Source: an uncultured Lachnospiraceae bacterium (GTDB lineage Bacteria; Bacillota; Clostridia; Lachnospirales; Lachnospiraceae). Taken from it: a DNA stretch of 13,757 bases. The position numbers and the translations under genes were made by a program. The notes below the pieces were generated by a model. The model had not been told where the DNA came from, ran no database searches, and saw only the letters and a program-made list of their open reading frames with translations. Every line of letters starts with the position of its first letter. The stretch's first letter is position 1. This document shows, piece by piece, positions 1-6,773 of the stretch. The stretch covers positions 1 through 13,757 of the forward strand of contig CABUBX010000041.1 of NCBI GenBank assembly GCA_902489925.1. The letters run 5' to 3'.

Positions 1-1522
1 CAGACTGTGCAGCATTGTTAGCTTCATTCTTTGCGGCTCCCATGCTCTTCATTGTTGGGAACAATAATACGTCTCTGATTGCAGGACTGTTTGTCAGAAG
101 CATAACAAGACGGTCAATACCATAGCCGATACCGCCTGTCGGAGGCATACCCACTGCAAGCGCATTTAAGAAGTCTTCATCCATAGAGTTTGCTTCTTCA
201 TCGCCCTGCGCTTTAAGTTCCTCCTGAGCTAAGAAACGCTCTCTCTGGTCAATCGGGTCATTTAATTCTGAATAAGCGTTTGCCATCTCACGGCCAACGA
301 TAAACAATTCAAAACGCTCAACCAGTTCCGGATTCTCCGGTTTTTTCTTTGTCAGCGGAGAAATCTCAATTGGATGGTCGATAACAAATGTCGGCTGAAT
401 CAAGTGTTCCTCAACATATTCTTCAAAGAACAGGCTTAAAATATCGCCCTTTTTATGTCTGTCTTCATATTCAATGTTATGCTCATCTGCAATTTTCTTT
501 GCTTCCTCTGTTGTCTTAATCTCATTGAAATCAACACCTGAATACTGTTTTACGGCATCTGTCATTGTAATGACCTCGAAAGGTTTTCCAAGGTCAATCA
601 TATGCTCGCCATAAGGAATCAATGTTGTGCCACAAACTTCCTGTGCAACATGACGATACATATTTTCAGTTAATTCCATCATGCCGTGGTAATCTGTATA
701 GGCCTGATATAATTCCATCAGTGTAAACTCAGGGTTGTGTCTTGTATCTGTACCTTCATTACGGAATACTCTGCCGATTTCATAAACTCTTTCCATACCG
801 CCGACAATCAGTCTCTTTAAGTAAAGTTCAAGTGAAATACGAAGATTAATATCCTCATCTAATGCGTTAAAATGTGTCATAAACGGTCTTGCTGCCGCAC
901 CGCCGGCATTCTGAACAAGCACCGGTGTCTCGACCTCCATAAAGCCCTGGTCATCAAGGAAACGGCGGATTGTACTTAAAATCTGTGAACGTTTTACAAA
1001 TGTATCCTTCACATCTTCATTCATGATTAAATCAACATATCTTTGTCTGTAACGCACATCTGTATTTGTAAGACCGTGGAATTTCTCCGGCAGCACCTGT
1101 AAACTCTTTGATAAAAGTGTAATTTCTTTTGCATGAATAGAAATCTCACCTGTCTTTGTTCTAAAAACAAAGCCACGGACACCGATGATATCACCGACAT
1201 CCAATTTCTTAAAATCTTTATAGGCATCCTCGCCCAGCTCATCTCTTGCAACATAAGACTGAATGGTGCCTTTTAAGTCCTGAATATGGCAGAAAGAAGC
1301 CTTACCCATCACACGTTTAGACATCATACGTCCGGCTACCGTCACTTCCTTTTCTTCAAGGCTCTCGAAATTGTCCTTGATATCCTTGCTGTGATGGCTT
1401 ACATCGTATTTTGTCAGCACAAACGGGTCTCTGCCGCTGTCCTGAAGCTCTTTTAATTTATCACGGCGCACCTTTAATAACTGGTTAATGTCCTGTTCCT
1501 GTCCGTTTCTTTCCTGTGCCAT
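1..1522 (-). CDS. lysS: Lysyl-tRNA synthetase, class II (3' end outside window)
   Basis: Attaches lysine to tRNA-Lys in the cytoplasm using ATP. 507 residues are visible and the reading frame is still open at base 1. An N-terminal anticodon-binding OB fold lies at about residues 58-150, followed by the class II catalytic core. Motif 1 is near 175-200, motif 2 (RVFRNEGTDTRHNPEFT) near 250-270, and motif 3 (GGIGYGIDRLVML) near 461-474. The start ATG is at 1520-1522, with GGGAG 8 nt upstream. greA ends only 17 nt upstream, so the two are co-transcribed from the promoter at 2096-2124. Known bacterial LysRS proteins end a few residues after the LFPxM motif. Here LFPTMK (487-491) is followed by at least 16 more residues rich in Ala and Asn, so a C-terminal extension seems present. 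There is no T-box or lysine riboswitch in the short leader. The identification is secure; the true C-terminus is not visible. Confidence 0.97.
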   Translation of the reverse strand, partial: MAQERNGQEQDINQLLKVRRDKLKELQDSGRDPFVLTKYDVSHHSKDIKDNFESLEEKEVTVAGRMMSKRVMGKASFCHIQDLKGTIQSYVARDELGEDAYKDFKKLDVGDIIGVRGFVFRTKTGEISIHAKEITLLSKSLQVLPEKFHGLTNTDVRYRQRYVDLIMNEDVKDTFVKRSQILSTIRRFLDDQGFMEVETPVLVQNAGGAAARPFMTHFNALDEDINLRISLELYLKRLIVGGMERVYEIGRVFRNEGTDTRHNPEFTLMELYQAYTDYHGMMELTENMYRHVAQEVCGTTLIPYGEHMIDLGKPFEVITMTDAVKQYSGVDFNEIKTTEEAKKIADEHNIEYEDRHKKGDILSLFFEEYVEEHLIQPTFVIDHPIEISPLTKKKPENPELVERFELFIVGREMANAYSELNDPIDQRERFLAQEELKAQGDEEANSMDEDFLNALAVGMPPTGGIGYGIDRLVMLLTNSPAIRDVLLFPTMKSMGAAKNEANNAAQS

Positions 1523-1539
1523 GTTCTTCACTCCCTTTT

Positions 1540-2025
1540 TTAATTTGCCCTTTGAATTTCCAAAATTTTAAATAAAACAACGCCTGCCTGTGTCTCAACC
1601 TCAACAGTTTCTCCGGCTTTTCTTCCGAGAAGTGCCGCACCTACAGGTGATTCGTTGGATATTTTGTTATTTAAGCTGTCTGCCTCTGTAGAACCGACAA
1701 TACTGTATTCGATTTCTTCTTCAAACTCTGCATCGTAAAGACGTACTTTACAGCCGATGCTGACAACATCAAGTGTCACCTCATCCTCGTCAACAACTTC
1801 AACGTTTTTAAGAAGCTTCTCTAATTCCTCGATACGGCTCTCAATATCTCTCTGCTCGTCTTTCGCTGCATCATATTCTGCATTTTCAGATAAGTCGCCC
1901 TGCTCTCTTGCTTCTTTAATCTTTTGAGCTACTTCCTTTCTCTTATTAACCTTCAGGTCAAAAAGTTCATCCTCCAATGCCTTTAAGCCGGCAAAAGTCA
2001 TAATATTTTTTTTGCTCTCAGCCAT
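1540..2025 (-). CDS. greA: Transcription elongation factor GreA
   Basis: Rescues backtracked RNA polymerase by stimulating cleavage of the 3' end of the nascent RNA through the secondary channel. At 161 residues it has normal family length. The N-terminal half is a coiled-coil hairpin (about residues 10-75) with the tip motif GDLSENAEYDAAK at 43-55; Asp44 and Glu47 are the acidic pair that helps coordinate the catalytic metal. The C-terminal half is the FKBP-like globular domain, with SPVGAALLGRKAGE near 126-139. The start is well supported: AGGAAGGG lies 7 nt before the ATG. It has its own consensus promoter (2096-2124) and a hairpin in the leader (2059-2079). lysS follows after 17 nt, an arrangement seen in other Firmicutes. 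This is a confident assignment. Confidence 0.97.
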   Translation of the reverse strand: MAESKKNIMTFAGLKALEDELFDLKVNKRKEVAQKIKEAREQGDLSENAEYDAAKDEQRDIESRIEELEKLLKNVEVVDEDEVTLDVVSIGCKVRLYDAEFEEEIEYSIVGSTEADSLNNKISNESPVGAALLGRKAGETVEVETQAGVVLFKILEIQRAN

Positions 2026-2058
2026 TTTAATTCCCTTCCTACTACTTAATAATAATAC

Positions 2059-2079
2059 ACTGCGCCATATTAGCGCAGT
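2059..2079 (-). other. Hairpin/palindrome in the greA leader
   Basis: The minus strand shows a perfect 7-bp inverted repeat, ACTGCGC / GCGCAGT, around a 7-nt loop; a U-G and an A-U pair could extend the stem to 9 bp. It begins about 10 nt downstream of the transcription start predicted from the -10 box at 2096-2101 and lies about 34 nt upstream of the greA start codon. It is not followed by a T-run, so it does not look like a normal intrinsic terminator for dusB. It may be an mRNA 5' stabilising hairpin or an operator for a dimeric repressor. The symmetry is seen directly; the role is unknown. Confidence 0.6.
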
Positions 2080-2095
2080 CTATGTGATTTTTAGT

Positions 2096-2124
2096 ATTAT
2101 ATCCCATCGCTACTGCGGTGTCAA
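2096..2124 (-). promoter_or_regulatory. Consensus sigma-A promoter for greA-lysS
   Basis: On the minus strand a perfect -35 box TTGACA (2119-2124) is followed, after exactly 17 nt, by a perfect -10 box TATAAT (2096-2101). The -35 box begins 4 nt after the dusB stop codon. The predicted start of transcription is near 2089, giving a leader of about 64 nt before greA. This makes greA-lysS independently and probably strongly expressed even if the upstream operon reads through. No terminator is visible between dusB and this promoter. Confidence 0.88.
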
Positions 2125-2128
2125 TAAT

Positions 2129-3121
2129 TCAAAGCTTATTTTCCATATATAAATCCAATAATTCAGCCAATTCATCACAAGTTTCCACCTGATTGACAAG
2201 TTTTCTGAGCTTTGCCGAATTTGGATAACCGGCCATGTACCATGCCGTATGCTTGCGCATCTCACGAATGCCAAGATATTCGCCCTTAAAATCCGCCTGC
2301 ATTTTTGCATGACGCATAATCATTGCCGCCACTTCAGATACATCCGGCTTCGGTAGCAATTTCCCTGTTTTCATATAATGAAGTGATTGGGAAAAGAGCC
2401 ACGGATTTCCCTGAATTCCTCTGCCAATCATCACACCGTCACATCCGGTTGCTTCCATCATTTTGACGGCATCCTCCGGTTTAAAAATATCACCGTTGCC
2501 AATTACCGGGATGCTGACGGCTTCCTTGACCTGCCGGATAATATCCCAGTCTGCCATGCCGCTGTAATATTGTGAACGAGTGCGCCCGTGCACCGCGATG
2601 GCAGAAGCGCCGCTTTCACAGAGCACATGCGCCATCTCGGGCGCATTGACTGTCTCTGCCGTAAAGCCTTTTCTTATTTTAACAGTTACTGGCTTTTTGA
2701 TTGCCTTTACAATATGCTCAACAATCCTGCCGGCCAGCGGCAAATCTTTCATCAGGGCGCTGCCCTCACCGTTATTGACAATTTTAGGCACCGGACAGCC
2801 CATATTAATATCTAATATATCAAAGTCCATTGGCTCTATGCGTTTTGCCATCTCTGCCATAATTTCCGGGTCTGAGCCAAAAAACTGAAGGCTAACCGGA
2901 CGCTCATCAGGGCGTGTCTCCATAAGTATGCCTGTATTTTTATTGTTATAAAAAAGTCCCTTGGCGCTGACCATCTCTGTATAAACAAGGGCACAGCCCT
3001 TCTCTTTACACAAAAGTCTGAATGGCAGGTCGGTCACGCCTGCCATCGGTGCAAGAATCAATGGATTTTCAATATGCACATCACCAATGTCAAATCCTCT
3101 GTACTGACTTTTTACTTCCAT
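2129..3121 (-). CDS. dusB: tRNA-dihydrouridine synthase (Dus family)
   Basis: An FMN enzyme that uses NADPH to reduce specific uridines in tRNA to dihydrouridine. The 330-residue length fits the DusB group. Visible elements are the FMN-barrel start LILAPMAGVTDLPFR (21-35), the catalytic-cysteine motif DINMGCPVPK (104-113, Cys109), TVKIRKGF (146-153), the FMN/RNA motif AVHGRTRSQYYSG (176-188), IPVIGNGDI (204-212) and GVMIGRGIQGNPWLF (229-243). A C-terminal helical tRNA-binding domain fills about 250-330. The start is set by AAGGAG 5 nt before the ATG. It lies 15 nt after coaX in the same operon; coaX, dusB and lysS are also near neighbours in Bacillus. Which tRNA positions it modifies cannot be read from the sequence, so the DusB subgroup name is less certain than the family. 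Confidence 0.95.
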   Translation of the reverse strand: MEVKSQYRGFDIGDVHIENPLILAPMAGVTDLPFRLLCKEKGCALVYTEMVSAKGLFYNNKNTGILMETRPDERPVSLQFFGSDPEIMAEMAKRIEPMDFDILDINMGCPVPKIVNNGEGSALMKDLPLAGRIVEHIVKAIKKPVTVKIRKGFTAETVNAPEMAHVLCESGASAIAVHGRTRSQYYSGMADWDIIRQVKEAVSIPVIGNGDIFKPEDAVKMMEATGCDGVMIGRGIQGNPWLFSQSLHYMKTGKLLPKPDVSEVAAMIMRHAKMQADFKGEYLGIREMRKHTAWYMAGYPNSAKLRKLVNQVETCDELAELLDLYMENKL

Positions 3122-3136
3122 CCTGTCTCCTTAACC

Positions 3137-3913
3137 TTATCGGATACCGCGGCATTTGCTGCGTATCAGGCAAAGACCTTTAAGCGTCAGCATATTGTCA
3201 TAAATATCAATGCAGTCCGTCTCACTGGCAATAATCTTTCCGAGGCCGCCTGTAGCAATAACCTTCACCTCTTTAAGTCCGGATTCTTCAATCATCTTTC
3301 TAACAATATATTCTGTCTGTCCGATTGTACCGTAAAAAAGTCCCGCCTGAAGACAAACAGTCGTCTCTTTTCCGAGGATTGTTTTTGGCTTTTTTATCTC
3401 AATTTCCGGAATCTTTGCTGTCCCTGTCGTTAAAGCATTGGCGCTTAACCGTATTCCCGGACAAATCACAACAGAATCCAGCGTACCGTCCTCAAGCACA
3501 AGCTCAAAGGTTGTCGCCGTGCCATAATCAATGACAATTGCCGGTCCTCCGTAAATTTCCTTCACTGCAACCGCATCAACAATTAAATCTGCACCGACTT
3601 CCTTTGGATTTTCGGCACCAATCTTAATACCGGTCTTCACCCCCGGTCCTACAACGATTGGTTCAAGACCGAGATATTTTTTTATGCCGTTTTTAAAAGA
3701 ATGCATCACATTCGGCACAACCGAAGCGATGACAACATCCTCAACATCTGACGGCTGATACCCGTTAGAAATGAGAACATCGCGGATAAATACGCCGTAT
3801 TCATCCGATGTTCTTTGCGCCTGCGTCATCATTCTGAAGCTTTCTGCCATCTCATCACCTTCATAAAGTCCGCAGGTAATATTTGTATTTCCAATATCGA
3901 CAACTAAAATCAT
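3137..3913 (-). CDS. coaX: Type III pantothenate kinase
   Basis: Catalyses the first step of coenzyme A synthesis, ATP-dependent phosphorylation of pantothenate. Type III enzymes belong to the ASKHA fold, are not feedback-inhibited by CoA and need a monovalent cation such as potassium. The 258-residue protein shows the phosphate motif DIGNTN (6-11), GPGVKTG (89-95), the pantothenate-site region VGADLIVDA (106-114, with Asp109 the likely catalytic base), a second phosphate motif DYGTATT (129-135), CPGIRLSANAL (151-161) and ATGGLG (220-225). In many family members the residue after Asp109 is Arg; here it is Leu110. The ATG comes 2 nt after the stop of the preceding gene, and its ribosome site GAGGAG is formed by that gene's last two codons, which implies translational coupling. 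dusB follows 15 nt later. Confidence 0.95.
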   Translation of the reverse strand: MILVVDIGNTNITCGLYEGDEMAESFRMMTQAQRTSDEYGVFIRDVLISNGYQPSDVEDVVIASVVPNVMHSFKNGIKKYLGLEPIVVGPGVKTGIKIGAENPKEVGADLIVDAVAVKEIYGGPAIVIDYGTATTFELVLEDGTLDSVVICPGIRLSANALTTGTAKIPEIEIKKPKTILGKETTVCLQAGLFYGTIGQTEYIVRKMIEESGLKEVKVIATGGLGKIIASETDCIDIYDNMLTLKGLCLIRSKCRGIR

Positions 3914-3915
3914 GT

Positions 3916-4251
3916 TTACTCCTCAACATCTTCCCCGAGGAAGAATACTTTATAATAAGTTTCAAGTGCTTCAAAAAGCTCTTTCTTCTGCTTCTGCAGC
4001 TGCTTAATTTTAAGTCCTGAGCCAATCTCATCAAAAAGGATATCTCCCTGCGCGGCACTGACTGACAATTCAAGACTGCCTTCATCATCAAACTCCAGCG
4101 TCAGCACGCCGCCCACATCCTCGGTAAACAGGACACACATAATTTTCAATTCTTCTTTCACCTGTTCGGGAAGTGACTCAAAATTATCATTCAAATAAAA
4201 CTTTTTTTCATATGCGCTGGCGCCGCATAAAACAACATTTTCCTGATACAT
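3916..4251 (-). CDS. Conserved small protein of unknown function (111 aa)
   Basis: An acidic cytosolic protein of 111 residues with no signal peptide or membrane segment. I do not recognise a characterised domain; it resembles small Lachnospiraceae proteins given only a DUF label (possibly DUF6145, from memory and unverified). Regions that look conserved are an N-terminal VVLCGASAYEKKFYLN (6-21), a central IMCVLFTEDVGGVLTLEF (37-54), FDEIGSGLKIKQLQKQKKE (73-91), and an aromatic tail ALETYYKVFFLGE (95-107). The middle looks like beta-strands and the last 35 residues like an amphipathic, possibly coiled helix. The gene is certainly translated: AAGGAG sits 6 nt before the ATG, partly inside the end of argF, and its own last codons form the coaX ribosome site. 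That tight packing between argF and coaX suggests matched expression, not a proven functional link. Confidence 0.85.
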   Translation of the reverse strand: MYQENVVLCGASAYEKKFYLNDNFESLPEQVKEELKIMCVLFTEDVGGVLTLEFDDEGSLELSVSAAQGDILFDEIGSGLKIKQLQKQKKELFEALETYYKVFFLGEDVEE

Positions 4252-4254
4252 ATT

Positions 4255-5256
4255 TTACTCCTTAGCACCGAGTGTGGCTGCCATCACCGCTTTAATTGTG
4301 TGCATACGGTTTTCTGCCTCATCAAAAACGATTGACTGAGGTCCTTCAAACACCTCATCCGTTACCTCAAGCTCAGTAAAACCGTACTTTTCACCCATCT
4401 CTTTGCCTATTTTTGTTTTTAAATCGTGGAAAGCCGGCAGACAATGCATAAACACAGCCTGAGGTCCCGCATTTTCCATAATTTCTTTAGTTACTTTATA
4501 ATCTTCCAAATCTTCAATTCTTGTTTTCCATATTTCATCCGGTTCACCCATAGATACCCACACGTCCGTGTAGATAACATCGGCGCCCTTTGTGCCTGCC
4601 ATCACGTCTTCAGTCAGCGTAATCGTCGCACCGCTCTTTTTTGCCTCTGCTTCACAGTAAGCAACAAGCGCACTGTCCGGAAAATAGGAGGCTTTTGTGC
4701 AGGCAACGAAATTCATGCCCAGCTTGGCACAGACAATCATCAGGGAATTACCCATGTTATATCTCGCATCACCTAAATATGCAAGTGTGATGCCTTTTAA
4801 ATACCCAAAATGCTCTTTAATTGTCAGTGTGTCCGCAAGCATCTGTGTCGGATGGTATTCATTCGTAAGCCCATTCCAAACAGGAACTCCCGCCTTATCT
4901 GCCAACTCCTCGACAATGGCCTGTCCAAAGCCACGGTACTCAATACCGTCAAAAAGTCGTCCGAGCACTCTGGCTGTATCCGCTATACTTTCTTTTTTGC
5001 CAATCTGCGAACAGCTCGGGTCAAGATAGGTTGTGCCCATACCAAGGTCATGTGCCGCTACTTCAAAAGAACAGCGTGTTCTCGTGCTCGTTTTTTCAAA
5101 AACAAGTGCAATATTTTTTCCTCTCAATGTGTCGTGCAAAATACCATTTTTCTTTTTTTCTTTAAATTTTGCTGCCAAATCGAGTAAATATTCAATTTCC
5201 TCTGCCGTAAAATCTCTTAACGTTAAAAAATTTCTCCCTTTTAAATTTACGCTCAT
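4255..5256 (-). CDS. argF: Ornithine carbamoyltransferase
   Basis: Converts ornithine and carbamoyl phosphate to citrulline (arginine synthesis), or runs in reverse in arginine catabolism. At 333 residues it has normal length. The carbamoyl-phosphate motif STRTR is at 57-61, HPTQ at 135-138, and the ornithine-site residues Asn167 (in DARYNMGNS), Asp231, Ser235 and Met236 (DVWVSMGE) are all present. The catalytic loop HCLPAFHD (271-278) and the C-terminal ENRMHTIKA (315-323) complete the active site. These make ornithine carbamoyltransferase much more likely than aspartate or other carbamoyltransferases. Tyr166 stands where Asn is common. The start has GGAGG 8 nt upstream. No other arginine gene is nearby, so its direction in the cell (biosynthetic or catabolic) is open. 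It lies 31 nt after the methyltransferase gene and 3 nt before the 111-residue gene. Confidence 0.96.
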   Translation of the reverse strand: MSVNLKGRNFLTLRDFTAEEIEYLLDLAAKFKEKKKNGILHDTLRGKNIALVFEKTSTRTRCSFEVAAHDLGMGTTYLDPSCSQIGKKESIADTARVLGRLFDGIEYRGFGQAIVEELADKAGVPVWNGLTNEYHPTQMLADTLTIKEHFGYLKGITLAYLGDARYNMGNSLMIVCAKLGMNFVACTKASYFPDSALVAYCEAEAKKSGATITLTEDVMAGTKGADVIYTDVWVSMGEPDEIWKTRIEDLEDYKVTKEIMENAGPQAVFMHCLPAFHDLKTKIGKEMGEKYGFTELEVTDEVFEGPQSIVFDEAENRMHTIKAVMAATLGAKE

Positions 5257-5287
5257 CGCTACCGCCTCCGCACTTAACTATGCTCTT

Positions 5288-6076
5288 TTACTGCTTCATT
5301 CTCTGACGCTTTGCCTCATACACAAGAATCGTTGCCGCCATAGCCGCATTTAAAGACTCTACCTGTCCTTCCATCGGTATTTTTATGTATGTATCTGCTA
5401 AAGCTGCAATTTCATCGGATAAGCCGTTAGCCTCATTGCCGATAAGAAATGCTGTTCCCTCTTTATAGTCCTCATCAAAATACCACTGTGTCCCTTTTAA
5501 ATGTGCCGCATATAACCGAACCCCTTCGGCCTTTGCACTTAAAAGTACCCCTTTTAAATCATCAGTATAGGCAAAAGGCACTCTGAATATGGCTCCCATC
5601 GTTGAACGGACAACCTTGGGATTATAAATATCCGCTGTCGTTTTATTCATAATCACGCCATCTGCACCGGCACCCTCCGCCATTCTAATCATCGTTCCGA
5701 GATTTCCCGGGTCCTGAATGGTCTCCAATACTAAAAGCAGCGGCGCCCGTCCATCTTTTTCCTTCAGCATCAGGTCTATATCATAACACGTTTGACGTAC
5801 AACTGCAAGGATTCCCTGCGGTGTCTGAGTCTGTGAGATGTCCTTAAACACCTTATCTGTCACCGTTTCCAAAAGGCTGCCATACACTGCCTTAATGTCG
5901 CCGTGTGCAGCTAAAAAGCTTTCCGAAGCATAGATTTGCTTCAGACGCTCTTTTGGCACCTCGGATACCATTTTAAGCCCTTCAACAACAAAGAGGCCCG
6001 CCTCCTGACGAGCCTTTGCTTTCTTTTGAAGTGCCATAAGCGTTTTAATCTGACTGTTAGACATACTGCTTATCAT
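5288..6076 (-). CDS. SpoU/TrmH-family RNA 2'-O-methyltransferase
   Basis: An S-adenosylmethionine-dependent enzyme with a trefoil-knot (SPOUT) fold that adds a 2'-O-methyl group to rRNA or tRNA. The 262-residue protein has an N-terminal substrate-binding domain (about 1-100; LFVVEGLKMV at 28-37) and a catalytic SpoU domain with three motifs: ETIQDPGNLGTMIRMAEGAG (118-137, with Asn125 and Arg131), NPKVVRSTMGAIFRVPF (152-168), and LIGNEANGLS (211-220) plus IPMEGQVESLNAAMAATIL (233-251). The methyl acceptor cannot be told from the sequence; RlmB/TsnR-like enzymes are the nearest general match. The first of two nearby Met codons is preferred because AAGGAG lies 6 nt before it. It follows ktrA by 14 nt and belongs to the same operon. 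Confidence 0.92.
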   Translation of the reverse strand: MISSMSNSQIKTLMALQKKAKARQEAGLFVVEGLKMVSEVPKERLKQIYASESFLAAHGDIKAVYGSLLETVTDKVFKDISQTQTPQGILAVVRQTCYDIDLMLKEKDGRAPLLLVLETIQDPGNLGTMIRMAEGAGADGVIMNKTTADIYNPKVVRSTMGAIFRVPFAYTDDLKGVLLSAKAEGVRLYAAHLKGTQWYFDEDYKEGTAFLIGNEANGLSDEIAALADTYIKIPMEGQVESLNAAMAATILVYEAKRQRMKQ

Positions 6077-6090
6077 ACGTTTCTCCTTTA

Positions 6091-6747
6091 CTATATAAAA
6101 AGGTCCAATTCTTTTAATGATTTATTGTCTCCCAACAAAATAAGCATCTGCTGTTCTCTGAGCGGTTCATTCGGATTTGGGCTGACATCAATATTGTTGC
6201 CCTCCTTCACCGCAATGACATTAATCTTATACTTTTCACGAAAACCGATGCTGCGTATGGACATGCCAACCCATGCTTTGCGCACATAAGTTTCTATAAT
6301 ACTGAAATTAGAGGATAATTCAATCAAATCGACAAAATCACCGGAAACAAGATTTCTCGCCACACGGGTTCCCATCTCTATCTCCGGGAAAACAACCGTA
6401 TCTGCGCCAATCTTTAACAAAATCTTCTTATGCACCTCATTGGAGGCCTTGGCAAGCACCGTCGGCACGCCCAGCTCTTTTACAAGGATTGTTGCCATAA
6501 TACTTGCCTCCATATCATTTGATATGGCAATAACGGCAGCATCCAAATTGCTGATGCCAAGATTTTTAAGCACATCCATATCTGTCACATCCGCAGAAAC
6601 CGCATAGGTGACCTCATCGGCGATATCTTGAATTTTTTCCTCATTTTTATCAACGGCAATCACCTGACAGCCCATTTTTGACAGTGTTTTTGCAATACTC
6701 ATGCCGAATTTACCAAGTCCGAGCACTAAAAACTCTTTCTTAACCAT
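6091..6747 (-). CDS. ktrA: KtrA/TrkA potassium-uptake regulatory subunit
   Basis: The cytosolic gating ring of a Ktr/Trk potassium transporter; it binds adenine nucleotides and opens or closes the membrane subunit KtrB. At 218 residues it is the single-RCK KtrA size rather than the double TrkA form. The N-terminal Rossmann (RCK_N) domain has GLGKFG (10-15) and the acidic residue Asp33 that ends the second strand. The C-terminal RCK_C domain covers about 135-218; in KtrA this domain can bind cyclic di-AMP, which has not been shown here. AGAGGT lies just upstream of the ATG. Its partner ktrB is 26 nt upstream, forming a complete two-gene transporter. Confidence 0.94.
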   Translation of the reverse strand: MVKKEFLVLGLGKFGMSIAKTLSKMGCQVIAVDKNEEKIQDIADEVTYAVSADVTDMDVLKNLGISNLDAAVIAISNDMEASIMATILVKELGVPTVLAKASNEVHKKILLKIGADTVVFPEIEMGTRVARNLVSGDFVDLIELSSNFSIIETYVRKAWVGMSIRSIGFREKYKINVIAVKEGNNIDVSPNPNEPLREQQMLILLGDNKSLKELDLFI

Positions 6748-6773
6748 ATTTACCTCTTTTCTTCACTCTGAAG

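Noticed and set aside
1523..1539. T-box or lysine riboswitch controlling lysS
   Set aside because: Only 17 nt separate greA from lysS, and the greA leader of about 64 nt has a single simple hairpin with no T-box or L-box features.
2059..2079. The greA-leader hairpin as the dusB terminator
   Set aside because: No T-run follows the stem, and it lies downstream of the consensus greA promoter, inside the predicted leader.
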